Positions 17,937 to 27,629 are shown, counted from the stretch's first letter. The stretch: 64,000 nt of DNA from Agrobacterium vitis (GCF_013426735.1 NZ_AP023274.1:124001-188000), one strand, 5' to 3'. Numbers and translations: made by a program. The notes: generated from the letters alone by a model not told the origin.

Positions 17937-18555
17937 ATGCTTTTGTCTTACGAAGAACAGTCGCCATCAATCGATCCTGATGCCTGGATTGCTCAGGACG
18001 CGACGGTCTGTGGCGATGTTGTTATCGGTGCGGGTAGCAGGATCATGCATGGCGCTCGCCTGGCGGCAGAAGCTGGCGGCTCCATCCGCATCGGACGCAA
18101 CTACATCATGTTCGAGAACGCGGTCATCCGCGCGACCAGTCGGCATGACTGCTCCGTAGGGGAACCACTGCATCGTTGGTCCGAACAGCCATGTGGTCGG
18201 TGCTCAAATCGACGCCGAAGTGTTTGTCGCCACCGGAGCCGCCGTGTTTCATGGGGCGCAAATCGGACATGGATCGGAAGTCCGCATCAACGCAACCGTG
18301 CACCTGCGAACGCGGTTGGAACCGGGCTCGACCGTACCGATCGGATGGGATGATAACGATGGCCATGAAGGCTGGATCTTGCAGTTGATCCCCGAATGCC
18401 GCCAGAAGCCATTGATATTACGCCGTTGGTCTACCCCTTCATCAGTCCACAGCCCTTGGCGGGTCATCCTCCACCTTTCTCGGCACAGGCCCCCACACAA
18501 AGCCGGCAAACTGGTTGCGACCTCCAAGTTTGGCTCAAAGCGGACTCTATTGTAA
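17937..18555 (+). pseudogene. Gamma-carbonic-anhydrase-like hexapeptide protein, frameshifted
   Basis: The first part (17937 to about 18160) reads as a left-handed beta-helix protein (DAWIAQDATVCGDVVIGAGS, then GSIRIGRNYIMFENAVIRA). At GGGG 18159-18162 the frame is lost. With one G fewer the protein continues GNHCIVGPNSHVVGAQI, EVFVATGAAVFHGA and VPIGWDD. The gene belongs to the gamma-carbonic anhydrase / acetyltransferase superfamily. A single-base change in a G-run could be a real mutation, a sequencing error or a slippage site. It lies 20 bases after the NTF2-like gene. Confidence 0.8.
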
Positions 18556-18614
18556 AATAGGTCTGCGTCACCAAAGCAATGCCGCAATGCAGATTATCTG
18601 GTGGTGCGAAATTC

Positions 18615-19064
18615 TCAGCGCCCTGTAGTTCCCGATCTGAATCTTAAACCCGTCGTCATCGAAGCCAGGCAAAGTGTCTCGTCGGTAAATCGCGGCTCGT
18701 CACCTGGCTTGCCGCGCGTGACCCAGTCGCGCTTTGCGCGCAGATAGCCGGTCAATTCGGCTAGTTCGGCCGCCTTCTGCTCCAGCTTGGCAAGCTGGAC
18801 TTCCATGATTTCGACTTCACGCGCCTGCGAGAGACCTTCGCGTTGCAGTTCCGTCGCAATTTCGGCAATCTCTTTGAGCGACATTCCCAGCGCTTGCGCG
18901 AAACGGATCATCCTGGCCGTCGAGGCGTCCTGTTCAGTGAATATCTGATAGGGATTGCGACCGCCCTTTACACCCACCTGCGGCGTTAGCAGACCCTTGC
19001 GAATATAGAAGCGAATGGTGTCTTGGCTGAGCCCTGTCCGATGGGCGAATTCCCCTATTAGCAT
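18615..19064 (-). CDS. MerR-family transcriptional regulator
   Basis: The 149-residue protein starts with the MerR winged helix (MLIGEFAHRTGLSQDTIRFY, then the KGLL turn). A long dimerisation helix (about 80-125) and a short effector tail without the Cys pattern of metal sensors follow. ATG 19064 is the family-typical start; the frame extends a further 17 codons upstream through promoter DNA. It is divergent from an SDR gene, and a MerR-like operator lies between them. Confidence 0.92.
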   Translation of the reverse strand: MLIGEFAHRTGLSQDTIRFYIRKGLLTPQVGVKGGRNPYQIFTEQDASTARMIRFAQALGMSLKEIAEIATELQREGLSQAREVEIMEVQLAKLEQKAAELAELTGYLRAKRDWVTRGKPGDEPRFTDETLCLASMTTGLRFRSGTTGR

Positions 19065-19080
19065 TTTACCTCTTAAGCTC

Positions 19081-19112
19081 TTGACCATTGACCTTGGTCT
19101 AGACTTATAGAG
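19081..19112 (+). promoter_or_regulatory. MerR-type promoter/operator for the SDR gene
   Basis: TTGACC at 19081 and TATAGA at 19107 are separated by about 20 bases, the long spacing typical of MerR-activated promoters. The dyad GACC-TT-GGTC lies between them at 19090-19099. The position between a MerR gene and its divergent partner fits. Confidence 0.6.
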
Positions 19113-19140
19113 CATGTTCCCTCAACAGTGGAACATTTTC

Positions 19141-20208
19141 ATGTCTAACGATCCCAATATCACTTCCCGTCCGTCCATTGCCTTCGTGACGGGGGCAACA
19201 GGCCTTCTTGGCAACAATCTGGTGCGTGAACTAATTGCCGAAGGTTGGCGGGTGCGGGCGCTGGTGCGCTCACCTGAAAAAGCAGCACGACAGTTTGGCG
19301 GACTGGATCTGGAGATCATCATCGGCGACATGCTCAATGTAGCCGGTTTCGCGGATGCGCTTCGAGGCGTCGATGTGGTTTTCCATACTGCGGCCTATTT
19401 TCGGGATTCCTATAAGGGTGGCCGCCATTGGGATGCGCTCCAAGCGGCCAATGTCGAGGGTGTCAGCGCCCTGCTAGAACATGCATGGAACGCCGGGGTG
19501 CGCCGTTTCATCCATACCAGTTCGGTTGCAGTGTTGCGCGGCGATCCAGGACAGATCATTGATGAAACCATGTTGCGGGATGAACGGGACGCCGACGACT
19601 ATTATCGCAGTAAAATCCTGGCGGACCGCGTCGTGCTCGGCTTTCTCGATTCTCATCCCGACTTCTGGGCGACGATGGTACTTCCCGGCTGGATGCACGG
19701 ACCCGGCGACATTGGGCCGACATCGGCAGGTCAGACCGTCCTCGATGTGGCGCTTGAACGGCTGCCCGGCGTTCCGCCGGGGTCCTTCTCAGTGGTTGAC
19801 GCCCGAGATGTGGCGCGGGCAATGATCCTTGCCAACCATAAGGGCAGGCGCGGCGAACGTTACCTAGCCGCCGGGCGGCATATGACCATGGCTGATCTGC
19901 TGCCGCTGATCGCGCAGGTGAGTGGGACCAACGCGCCGACCCGCCGCATTCCGCTGATCTTTCTCTACATGATCGGCGCGGGCAATGAGCTTTACGCCCG
20001 GTTGACCGGCAAGCCGGTGCTGTTGAGTTGGGCTATGGCGCGTACCGTCGCGACCGAGAATGACCGCTCCCGTTACGATCCCGCAAGAAGTCGACTAGAA
20101 TTGGGCCTTGAGTTCCGGCCAATCATTGAAACTCTGCGCGATGAAGTGGGTTGGTTTCGTGCAAACGGCCTCTTGCCCCTGCTAAACGGATCAAAATGTG
20201 GCCGATAG
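19141..20208 (+). CDS. Extended SDR, NAD(P)-dependent epimerase/reductase-like
   Basis: The 355-residue protein has an N-terminal Rossmann motif FVTGATGLLGNN and the extended-SDR active site with Ser in HTSSVAVL and YxxxK in YYRSK. It resembles dihydroflavonol-reductase-like dehydrogenases that reduce carbonyls or epimerise sugars with NAD(P). ATG 19141 lies downstream of the MerR-type promoter; the earlier start at 19114 would fall near the transcription start. It is probably induced by the divergent MerR protein. The substrate is unknown. Confidence 0.88.
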   Translation: MSNDPNITSRPSIAFVTGATGLLGNNLVRELIAEGWRVRALVRSPEKAARQFGGLDLEIIIGDMLNVAGFADALRGVDVVFHTAAYFRDSYKGGRHWDALQAANVEGVSALLEHAWNAGVRRFIHTSSVAVLRGDPGQIIDETMLRDERDADDYYRSKILADRVVLGFLDSHPDFWATMVLPGWMHGPGDIGPTSAGQTVLDVALERLPGVPPGSFSVVDARDVARAMILANHKGRRGERYLAAGRHMTMADLLPLIAQVSGTNAPTRRIPLIFLYMIGAGNELYARLTGKPVLLSWAMARTVATENDRSRYDPARSRLELGLEFRPIIETLRDEVGWFRANGLLPLLNGSKCGR

Positions 20209-20291
20209 CGTAGACATAGCGATAATCATAATGGGCTGAGGGTTGGTGCATCGGTCGATGACTGAACGGATTCTACTCTATGATGCTGTGT

Positions 20292-20715
20292 TTATGCCGT
20301 GGCTGCCACGCGCCGGACGGACTTCGGGCGCGCACATGCCAGCATTCGATTGAGGCTGGTGCAGCCGATGGCGACTTCCGTCTGTTGTGCGGCGAATGAG
20401 CGTGCTCGCAACCGGCCTCCGATGATTGATTTATAGCGACCGATCGCGGTCTCGACCAGGAATCGTTTGCCGTAGTCGGTAACTGCCTGCCATTTCATCC
20501 GTCCAACCGTCAACGGCCTCAGACGTTATCCAAAGGGTCAGACCGCCACGTTGGCGCAGACCCGCATACTCGGCCCAGTTCGTCACCTTGAAATTCATCT
20601 TGCCGATGTGATGACGGTGAGCGGCGTTGTGTATGTGTGGCATCGATGGTCAATCAAGCTGTTTTCGATCGCAGCTCCATAGGCGGAAACGGTTGAAATT
20701 TGATCCGTGCACCAG
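20292..20715 (-). mobile_element. IS5-family element remnant with internal deletion
   Basis: The left side encodes a transposase C terminus (KRFLVETAIGRYKSIIGGRL, LNRMLACARP). The right side encodes the N terminus (KMNFKVTNWAEY, GGLTLWITSEAV). They are joined without the catalytic middle, so most of the gene has been deleted. The terminal segment 20603-20715 is homologous to 60899-61009. Confidence 0.8.
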
Positions 20716-20958
20716 CGCTGATCCAAGGCGGATCGGCCTGGATAAGATCATCGAGCGATTTCAAAACGATACCGGCTGCGAAGGCAGCGTCAGATTATTG
20801 ATATCGCGGCCGGGCGAAAGCGCCCACGCCGTTAGGCGGGACGACCAAGCAGATGTATTTCGTGCGGACGGCGCGAACGAATCCATGCGCCGAATTATAG
20901 ATCAGGCGCGCAGTTGTAGGCAGAAATATCGGTTTGAACCGCACCCATCGTCATCTAG

Positions 20959-20997
20959 CAAATATGCCCGATAATCTTGCATTATCGGACATATTTG
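20959..20997. repeat. Long dyad upstream of the tyrosine recombinase
   Basis: Two 17-base arms with one mismatch, CAAATATGCCCGATAAT and ATTATCGGACATATTTG, flank a 5-base centre CTTGC. It ends 13 bases before the recombinase start codon. The layout fits a tyrosine recombinase core site, with two inverted binding arms around a short crossover region. It could also be an operator. Confidence 0.6.
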
Positions 20998-21010
20998 TCA
21001 TTATAGAGAA

Positions 21011-22144
21011 ATGGCCCACATCATCGAGCAAAACAGCGAAATTCACCTCCAGGAGAGCTCAGCGCCGTCTCTCAGCACGGCTTCTGATCGTGATGTTTCC
21101 GCGCCGGAGGTATCGGGCGACAGTCCTCTCCCCTCGCCTACAGGCGCGGAACAAGCACCAAGCCATCTCGCCAGCCTCACGGAGCGAGCCCGCAGCTATG
21201 TCGAAGCCGCCAGTTCCGCCAACACCCGCAAGGCTTATGCCGCAGACTGGAAGCACTTTGTCGCTTGGTGCCGACGATCGAACCTGGGCCCCCTCCCCCC
21301 GGTTCCGCAGACAGTCGGTCTCTACATCACTGCCTGTGCATCCGGATCTGTCGAACGGGGCGCCAAGGCCAACGCGGTATCGACGATCGAGCGACGTCTT
21401 TCTTCTCTCTCATGGAATTATGCCCAGCGCGGGCTGATGCTCGATCGAAAGGATCGTCATATCGCCACGGTGCTGTCCGGCATTCGCAACAGCCACGCCC
21501 GGCCACCGGTCCAAAAGGAAGCGGTGCTGGCCGAGGATCTCATCGCGATGCTGGAGACGCTGGATCGTGGCTCGCTGCGTGGCCTGCGCGATCGGGCCAT
21601 GCTGCTGATCGGGTACGCCGGCGGCCTGCGCCGGTCCGAAATCGTTGGTCTCGATCTGAAAGCAGATCAAACCGAAGACGGCCGCGGCTGGATTGAAGTC
21701 TACGATGAAGGAATGCTTCTCGTCCTACGCGGCAAGACCGGATGGCGCGAGGTCGAAATCGGCCGCGGCAGCTCGGATGCCACCTGCCCGGTCGTCGCCG
21801 TCGAAAGCTGGATCACCTTTGCCAGGCTTGCCCATGGCCCTCTCTTCCGCCGCGTCACCGGACAAGGCAAGTCCATTGGCCCAGAGCGCCTGAACGATAA
21901 GGAAGTGGCAAGGCTGGTGAAGCGAACCGCCATGGCTGCCGGGGTTCGCGGCGATCTCAGCGAGATTGAACGTGCCTTCAAATTCTCAGGCCATTCCCTG
22001 CGCGCTGGTCTCGCCTCCTCCGCCGAAGTCGACGAACGCTATGTGCAAAAGCAACTCGGCCATGCCTCAGCCGAAATGACACGCAGGTACCAGCGCAGAA
22101 GGGATCGCTTCAGGGTTAATTTGACAAAAGCCGCCGGGCTTTGA
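21011..22144 (+). CDS. Tyrosine recombinase / site-specific integrase
   Basis: The 377-residue protein has an N-terminal core-binding SAM-like domain (about 55-165) and a catalytic domain with Arg207 (GLRRSE), His328 and Arg331 (GHSLRAG), His351 (LGHAS) and nucleophile Tyr360 (RRYQRR). All key residues are intact. It is close to the plasmid-borne integrases of rhizobia. No phage genes or second att site flank it, so it may act in plasmid dimer resolution or integration. The dyad 13 bases upstream is a likely target. Confidence 0.92.
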   Translation: MAHIIEQNSEIHLQESSAPSLSTASDRDVSAPEVSGDSPLPSPTGAEQAPSHLASLTERARSYVEAASSANTRKAYAADWKHFVAWCRRSNLGPLPPVPQTVGLYITACASGSVERGAKANAVSTIERRLSSLSWNYAQRGLMLDRKDRHIATVLSGIRNSHARPPVQKEAVLAEDLIAMLETLDRGSLRGLRDRAMLLIGYAGGLRRSEIVGLDLKADQTEDGRGWIEVYDEGMLLVLRGKTGWREVEIGRGSSDATCPVVAVESWITFARLAHGPLFRRVTGQGKSIGPERLNDKEVARLVKRTAMAAGVRGDLSEIERAFKFSGHSLRAGLASSAEVDERYVQKQLGHASAEMTRRYQRRRDRFRVNLTKAAGL

Positions 22145-22583
22145 TCTTGTTCATTTGAACCAGAATTCGCATCCCTTGAATCGCTGATCACAATGTTTGG
22201 CGCCTGAAAATAGGATTTTTCGGCCACGAACTCAATTCAGCCCGGTTGTTTCACAAGGATTTTTCATGACAATTGAGACTGCTGATCCAATTCAGTTACC
22301 TGCCAAAATGCACGTCAACATAGTCCCATCACGACCGAAGATCATAACGGTCTATCGCGCTCATCGCGTCGAAATCCCTTTCCGCGCCACACCCCGAGCT
22401 TTTAGCCTTGCATGATAGCGGATTAGCGGTTTCGGTTATTGATGACATAAAATCGAGTGCGCCATTGCGGGTTTTGTACGCCATTCCATACGCATTTTCA
22501 CTCTGGCGGAAGCGGAGATTCACGGCAAGAGGAAAGCAACGTCGCCAAGGCTGAGGGGCAGTCAACAGAATCGGATCGCTTCC
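22145..22583. other. Spacer between recombinase and diguanylate cyclase
   Basis: The only candidate gene is the short frame at 22266. Otherwise nothing is recognisable. The genes on both sides converge. Confidence 0.4.
22266..22415 (+). CDS. Possible 49-residue protein, doubtful
   Basis: ATG 22266 is preceded by AAGGA six bases upstream. The product (MTIETADPIQLPAKMHVNIV at the start) has no known motif, signal or membrane segment. It is short, so chance is a serious alternative. Confidence 0.2.
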   Translation: MTIETADPIQLPAKMHVNIVPSRPKIITVYRAHRVEIPFRATPRAFSLA

Positions 22584-24290
22584 TCAATCCGTAATCGCGC
22601 TGGTCGTTTGTTCAAACCTATTTCCAGACGGCAGAAAACAAACAACTCTATTTCTACCGGTCTGCTTTGCCCAATAAAGGCGCCGATCCGCCAGTTGCAA
22701 AACCGCCTCGGCATCGACTGCATGGTCTGACATTGCCACTCCGATACTGACGGACACATTCAGCCCATCGGCAATTTCGGACCAGTCAAAGTTGGTAATT
22801 GTCATTCGCAGTCTTTCGGAAACTCTTTCCGCGTGGGCGGGTGTTAGGTCCGTCATAAGTATCACGAACTCTTCGCCACCGAAGCGAACTGCAAGATCTG
22901 TTTCACGAATAACAATTTTGACCAGTGTCCCGATTTGCACGAGGACACGATCACCAATAATATGGGAAAACGTATCATTGATTTTCTTGAAGTGATCGAC
23001 ATCAAGGATCGCCAGCGCATAACTCGCGCTTTGAGTATTAATGTCTGATATTATCGTCTCCAAATGCCGCCGATTGGAAAGTCCCGTCAACGGGTCCGTA
23101 TTCGCCGCTTCGGTCAGGACATTGGTTTGCTGCTGAAGGGCCTCTAATGACCGGGCAATTTCTGCAGAGCGCTCTGCCTCTGTATCAAGCATTGCCTTGA
23201 GTTTTTTCGTTTCATAACGGATCTCCGCCATACGGGCATTTTGCTGGATCCGCTCCGCTGTGAACTGCTGATGGAGCTTGTGATACTTTTTATGAAAATC
23301 CAGTGCAGACTCAAATGCTCCAAGATACTCATGAGCCTTTGAAAGAGACAAACAGGCATGCATTAACGTCTCAAGATTGAAATTTTCCCCGGCAAGCAAG
23401 TGGGCCTGCTCAAGTGGAACCAAGGCCTCTTCATAGCGCTTTAACGAAACGAGCGTGCTTCCCAGTGTAACCAGATAATGCCCCTCACCGCGGACATAAT
23501 CGTCTCCCGGAATGTCACGATACCGCTCCAATAACATTTCTGCGGCGGAAAAATCCTCAACCGCATTAAAATATTCTGCTAAATTTGCGATACACAACCT
23601 CTCGGCCCAAGCGTCTTTAAGTGATTGAGCGAGGCTGAGTGCTTGTTTCGTAATATCTATTGCGCTGCTAATCGACGTTTCGAATTTTTGATTATCGGCT
23701 TCCTGAGCGAGATAAGCATCCTCTGCATGCGCCCCACCAAGATTAATCAACCACCAACATTCGAATGTAAGATCGTATGCCTCTCGGGCTAGCTCCACGG
23801 CTCGACTGCAATAATCAACAGCGAGAGATGGTTGACGCGTCATCCAGAATATCACGCCAATCACATTTATAGCCAAAGACCGAGATCGGAGATTACGGCT
23901 CTGGTCGGCAATGTTGAGTGCTTCTGCGGCAAACTCGACAGCCTGCTCTAGATTACCGAGTTCCAGATGCAGCCAAGCACCGACACTAAGAGCTTGTGCC
24001 TCAAGCACTGGCTCTTCAAGATGCTTCCACAGAGAAATTGCTTTCTCCGCGTAAACTAGCCCCGTCTCTGCCTCACCAAGTTGAAAGCAATACCAGGCAC
24101 ATTGCTGAGAACTGCCCGCTATAAGACCCTGATCTCCCCGCTGTTCTGCTGAAGCCAAAACTGAATTCGCTAAAGAAAATGCGCGAATGGAACGACCTGT
24201 GCATGCGAGGTCCCAAGCTTCATCCAGCGCGGCTGCAGCGTCCAAATCAAAACTATTTTTACGATTGCCAAACTGGTGGTTCAATATCAT
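22584..24290 (-). CDS. Soluble TPR-like diguanylate cyclase
   Basis: The 568-residue protein has no signal peptide or membrane segment. Residues about 20-370 form repeated helical pairs of tetratricopeptide type. A coiled linker (about 375-405) and a GGDEF domain with RFGGEEFVIL follow. An RxxD inhibition site (RETD) lies five residues before GGEEF, so product inhibition by cyclic-di-GMP is expected. The domain start TDPLTGLSNRRHLE is canonical. It should make cyclic-di-GMP in the cytoplasm, with TPR repeats sensing a protein or peptide. It is monocistronic and flanked by gene-poor DNA. Confidence 0.93.
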   Translation of the reverse strand: MILNHQFGNRKNSFDLDAAAALDEAWDLACTGRSIRAFSLANSVLASAEQRGDQGLIAGSSQQCAWYCFQLGEAETGLVYAEKAISLWKHLEEPVLEAQALSVGAWLHLELGNLEQAVEFAAEALNIADQSRNLRSRSLAINVIGVIFWMTRQPSLAVDYCSRAVELAREAYDLTFECWWLINLGGAHAEDAYLAQEADNQKFETSISSAIDITKQALSLAQSLKDAWAERLCIANLAEYFNAVEDFSAAEMLLERYRDIPGDDYVRGEGHYLVTLGSTLVSLKRYEEALVPLEQAHLLAGENFNLETLMHACLSLSKAHEYLGAFESALDFHKKYHKLHQQFTAERIQQNARMAEIRYETKKLKAMLDTEAERSAEIARSLEALQQQTNVLTEAANTDPLTGLSNRRHLETIISDINTQSASYALAILDVDHFKKINDTFSHIIGDRVLVQIGTLVKIVIRETDLAVRFGGEEFVILMTDLTPAHAERVSERLRMTITNFDWSEIADGLNVSVSIGVAMSDHAVDAEAVLQLADRRLYWAKQTGRNRVVCFLPSGNRFEQTTSAITD

Positions 24291-24840
24291 CAGCTCATCT
24301 TGCGCAACGATCAGACAGAATACCCAGCAAATTTAGCAGAGATCGATTTAAGGGAGTCCTAAAATCAATTTTTTCACAAGGCCTCTTCTCACGTTCCTTG
24401 CGATTGTGCATTGCGAACTTACGTAAGCATCGGCTGCTCATCGGCGCGCTGACTTCTCCTCCCCTCGTCTCTTACTGCGTTGTTAATCTCGCCAAAAATT
24501 TCCTCTCTTTGTATATCGCTCATACCAACCTAAGAGCTTCTACCAGATTGAGATTTCGGTCCACTATCATCATAGAGTTGTAGATAGCCCGCATCGGCCG
24601 ACTATTCGTAAACAGCTAACGTCCAAGGAAGAGATGGAGACTGCCTTGGCGAGCATTCGCAGAAGCGAGGGATGCCGACTTAATGAGATGCCCGACGACC
24701 AAGAAAAACGAATAATGCAGACAAATTTACTCCTACAGCCACAGCAATAAGAATCCTCGTTGTCCCTGCCCCTATGCTTCGGCTCTCGGCAACACCCCAG
24801 GGGCCAGCACACACTTCAATTTATAGAAAGGACGAAACAA
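24291..24840. other. Gene-poor 550-base spacer
   Basis: Only short frames without motifs or good ribosome binding sites occur. It should hold the promoters for the divergent diguanylate cyclase and monooxygenase genes, but I cannot single out a site. Confidence 0.4.
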
Positions 24841-26092
24841 TGCCTGTCGAAAAAATACATGCACTCGTCGTCGGCGGTGGCCAGGCGGGCATCGCTATGA
24901 GTGAGCATCTGACCAGGAACAATGTGGCACACGTTGTCCTTGAAAAAGGAAGGATAGCGGAGCGCTGGCGTTCCATGCGTTGGGATTCTCTGGTCGCCAA
25001 TGGTCCGGCTTGGCACGATCGTTTTCCAAACCTGAACTTTCCCGGCAATGCCGATGCGTTTGTTTCCAAAGAAGGCGTTGCAGATTATTTTGAAGCCTAT
25101 GCAAAAAAGTACAACGCACCAATACGCTGTGGAACCGAGGTAGCTCAAGTCGAGCGCCTGGGCGGTCGCCCTGGCTTCCGTGTCGAGACATCTAACGGAG
25201 TGATCGAAGCACGCTACGTCGTTGTGGCGACCGGTCCGTTCCAGTTGCCGAATATCCCGCCAATCGTTCCGCCGATCGCCAATATCAACCAGATACATTC
25301 CAGCGAATACCGCAATCCTCACCAACTCGGGGAGGGGGCCGCTCTCGTGATTGGCGCTGGCTCGTCGGGAACGCAGATTGCGGAGGAACTCATGCGAGTA
25401 GGCCGCAAAACTTATCTTTCGGTTGGTCCGCATGATCGTCCTCCGCGCGCCTATCGCGGGTATGACTGCCCTGGTGGCTCGGCGTTCTCGGCAAATGGGA
25501 TGCCCAGGTGAAGGAATTACAGACAAGCAACCATGTTACGGTCGCTGTCAGTGGTGCGCGAGGCGGAGAAACTATCGACTTCCGTCGTCTTGCAGCACGA
25601 GGAATGATTCTGGTTGGCATGACCGAAAGTTTTAAGAACGGCAAATTATCCTTCGCTGAAGACCTTGCCAACAATCTCGATCGTGGTGACCAGACCTATC
25701 TATCACTGCTCGACGAGGCGGATGCTTTCGTTGTATTGAACGGTCTCAACCTTCCGCAAGAACCGGAAGCCCGCATTCTTGGTCCGACGGCTGATTGTAT
25801 TACTAATCCGATTCTCGAACTGGATCTTACCGCGGCAGGCATCACCACCATCATCTGGGCCACCGGCTTCAGGTCCGACTATAGCTGGTTGAAAGTGCAA
25901 GCCTTCGATGACGCGGGGCGCCCTAGACATCAACGAGGTGTCTCTTCTGAGAGAGGCCTCTACTTCCTCGGTCTTCCCGGACTTTCCGGGCGCGCCTCCA
26001 GTTTCATCTGGGGTGTCTGGCATGATGCCAAGCACTTGGCCGATCACATCACCATTCAGGATAACTACCTGGCTTGTATGCCGCAGGCCTAA
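24841..26092 (+). pseudogene. Flavin-containing monooxygenase (CzcO-like), one frameshift
   Basis: The 5' part has the FAD-binding motif VGGGQAGIAMSEHL and the NADPH motif VIGAGSSGTQIAEEL. After YRGYD at about 25466 the expected WWLGVLGKWDAQ appears in the next frame from 25472. The rest runs to a stop at 26092 with the family C-terminal ATGFRSDYSWL and FLGLPGLSG. One missing base between 25464 and 25472 explains the break. Rejoined, the protein would be about 416 residues, normal for flavoprotein monooxygenases. AGGA precedes ATG 24841. It is inactive as read unless the indel is a sequencing error. Confidence 0.85.
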
Positions 26093-26323
26093 TCTTATTT
26101 TGACGTCTTATCCGGCCACCAGAATAGTGGCGTGGATGCATTCGGATTAGAGATACCGCAAACAATCTGCGCTCTTTTTCTGTTGTGATAATCAAGGCAG
26201 AAGCCCAATATTCCGCTTACACCGACCAATTTCACCGCAATCCGCATTTTTTGTGTAAATAATCACTCACAATCTGGCTTTCAAAGCACCATTGAAAAAA
26301 CCTTGCTCTTTCAACTACTTATG

Positions 26324-26345
26324 TTGGTGGTCAGCTGACCACCAA
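26324..26345. repeat. parS: Perfect palindrome downstream of repC, parS candidate
   Basis: A perfect 22-base palindrome lies 67 bases past the repC stop. Its core GTGGTCAGCTGACCAC is centred on GC and has the GT...AC ends of the 16-base repABC centromere pattern (GTTNNNNGCNNNNAAC), deviating at the third and fourteenth positions. Position and symmetry suit a RepB-binding site. Confidence 0.6.
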
Positions 26346-26411
26346 ATCACCCGCTCAATTCCTCGCATTTTGGCTCCAATCATCGTCCTTTTGGAGGATT
26401 CGCTCAACCTT

Positions 26412-27629
26412 TTACCCGGCCTTCATACCCGCTTCTCCGTTGGTCCTTAACAAAGCCATCATCATAGGCCCGAGAGAGAATTCTCCCTGCTGTGACCGAC
26501 GGGTTAGATCACGCAGATAACCTCCTGCCGAATTGATAAAATTTGCACGTTCTAAAATACATGCAATGGCGGTTGCCGCATTCTCTTGACCCATGATTTC
26601 GCAAGCTTCCTGATAGGCGGACGGACTTACACCCAACATGGATCTAACCACCACCGCAGCTGTCATTAAGTCACGCCAATTTGCGATCTTTCCATCTGGT
26701 CCGTAATCGCCAACCGAAGGGCAGGCCTTCAAAACCATTCCAAGCGGAAATGACTTTATCGGCAGTCTTTTAGGCGAATTGTCGTGCTCCGTCATCGCTT
26801 CTTGCTCTTTTCGAGAGCGAGGTTCAAATTCAGTTATGTATTTGGTATTTGAATTCTGTATGTGCCGCTCAATTTGAGCGGCATTGGCGCTATTTTTTTC
26901 TACATTAACTTGATTTTCCAGTCGTTTAACGATGTCTCTCTTAAGGGTGTTCATCTCATCTAAAACCAACGTGACCTCAGAAAGAGCCGGCGTTCTGGAT
27001 ATTTTGCCGACGAGAGAGATATAAGCGCATTCGATCTCTTGCCAGTCACCTTGCGCGCCCTCCTCGATCGCCGCCGTGATGAGCTTGCGGACGTCTCGGC
27101 GGCAAATGGTCAGGCTTTCCTTGGCTTTTCTAAAGGTGGCGCGATCAGCCATCACCTGTTGCGCCATCATCGCAAGCTCCTCTGAGCGTGCGAGGAGGGG
27201 CGATAAATCGAAACCAAATGCCTGCTCGATTTGACCGGCATTATCCTTGCGCGCGTATCGTTTTCCATTGGCGCTATCTTTGCGAACGATCAGGCCTGCA
27301 TCTAGAAGCACTGCGATATGCCGGCGTAAAGTCGCCCCGGCCAAGCCGTGCGCCCGAAGAGCAAGTTGGGCATTCGAGGGAAAAACAACAAGCTGTGCAT
27401 CCTGCCGCAGTTCATTCTCCGGATAAAAGCTCAATAAGGCATCGAGAACCGCAAGACTGTTGGATTGTATCCCAAGCAAGTCCATTGCGGCTGAGGCATC
27501 CCTGAATATTTTCCATTTATCCGCACGTTTGCCAGGCTTAATGTCGCTTGCGGCGACCTGCCGGCGCACCAGCGCAAGCGTCATACCCCGCCGCCCGAAG
27601 GGCGTCGTTACATTTCCAGTCTCCATCAT
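26412..27629 (-). CDS. repC: RepC replication initiator of a repABC replicon
   Basis: The 405-residue protein has the RepC pattern: TTPFGRRGMTLALVRRQ near the N terminus, the winged-helix-like segment FPSNAQLALRAHGLAGATLRR and the C-terminal block around IGQENAATAIACILERA-like residues. RepC initiates replication at an origin usually inside its own gene; that origin has not been located here. The gene is third in repABC and is separated from repB by about 150 bases encoding the antisense RNA. RepC sets copy number and is the target of that RNA. Confidence 0.95.
   Translation of the reverse strand: MMETGNVTTPFGRRGMTLALVRRQVAASDIKPGKRADKWKIFRDASAAMDLLGIQSNSLAVLDALLSFYPENELRQDAQLVVFPSNAQLALRAHGLAGATLRRHIAVLLDAGLIVRKDSANGKRYARKDNAGQIEQAFGFDLSPLLARSEELAMMAQQVMADRATFRKAKESLTICRRDVRKLITAAIEEGAQGDWQEIECAYISLVGKISRTPALSEVTLVLDEMNTLKRDIVKRLENQVNVEKNSANAAQIERHIQNSNTKYITEFEPRSRKEQEAMTEHDNSPKRLPIKSFPLGMVLKACPSVGDYGPDGKIANWRDLMTAAVVVRSMLGVSPSAYQEACEIMGQENAATAIACILERANFINSAGGYLRDLTRRSQQGEFSLGPMMMALLRTNGEAGMKAG

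Noticed and set aside
24570..24812. 80-codon minus-strand frame
   Set aside because: Cys/Ser-rich without a ribosome binding site; it lies in AT-rich spacer DNA.
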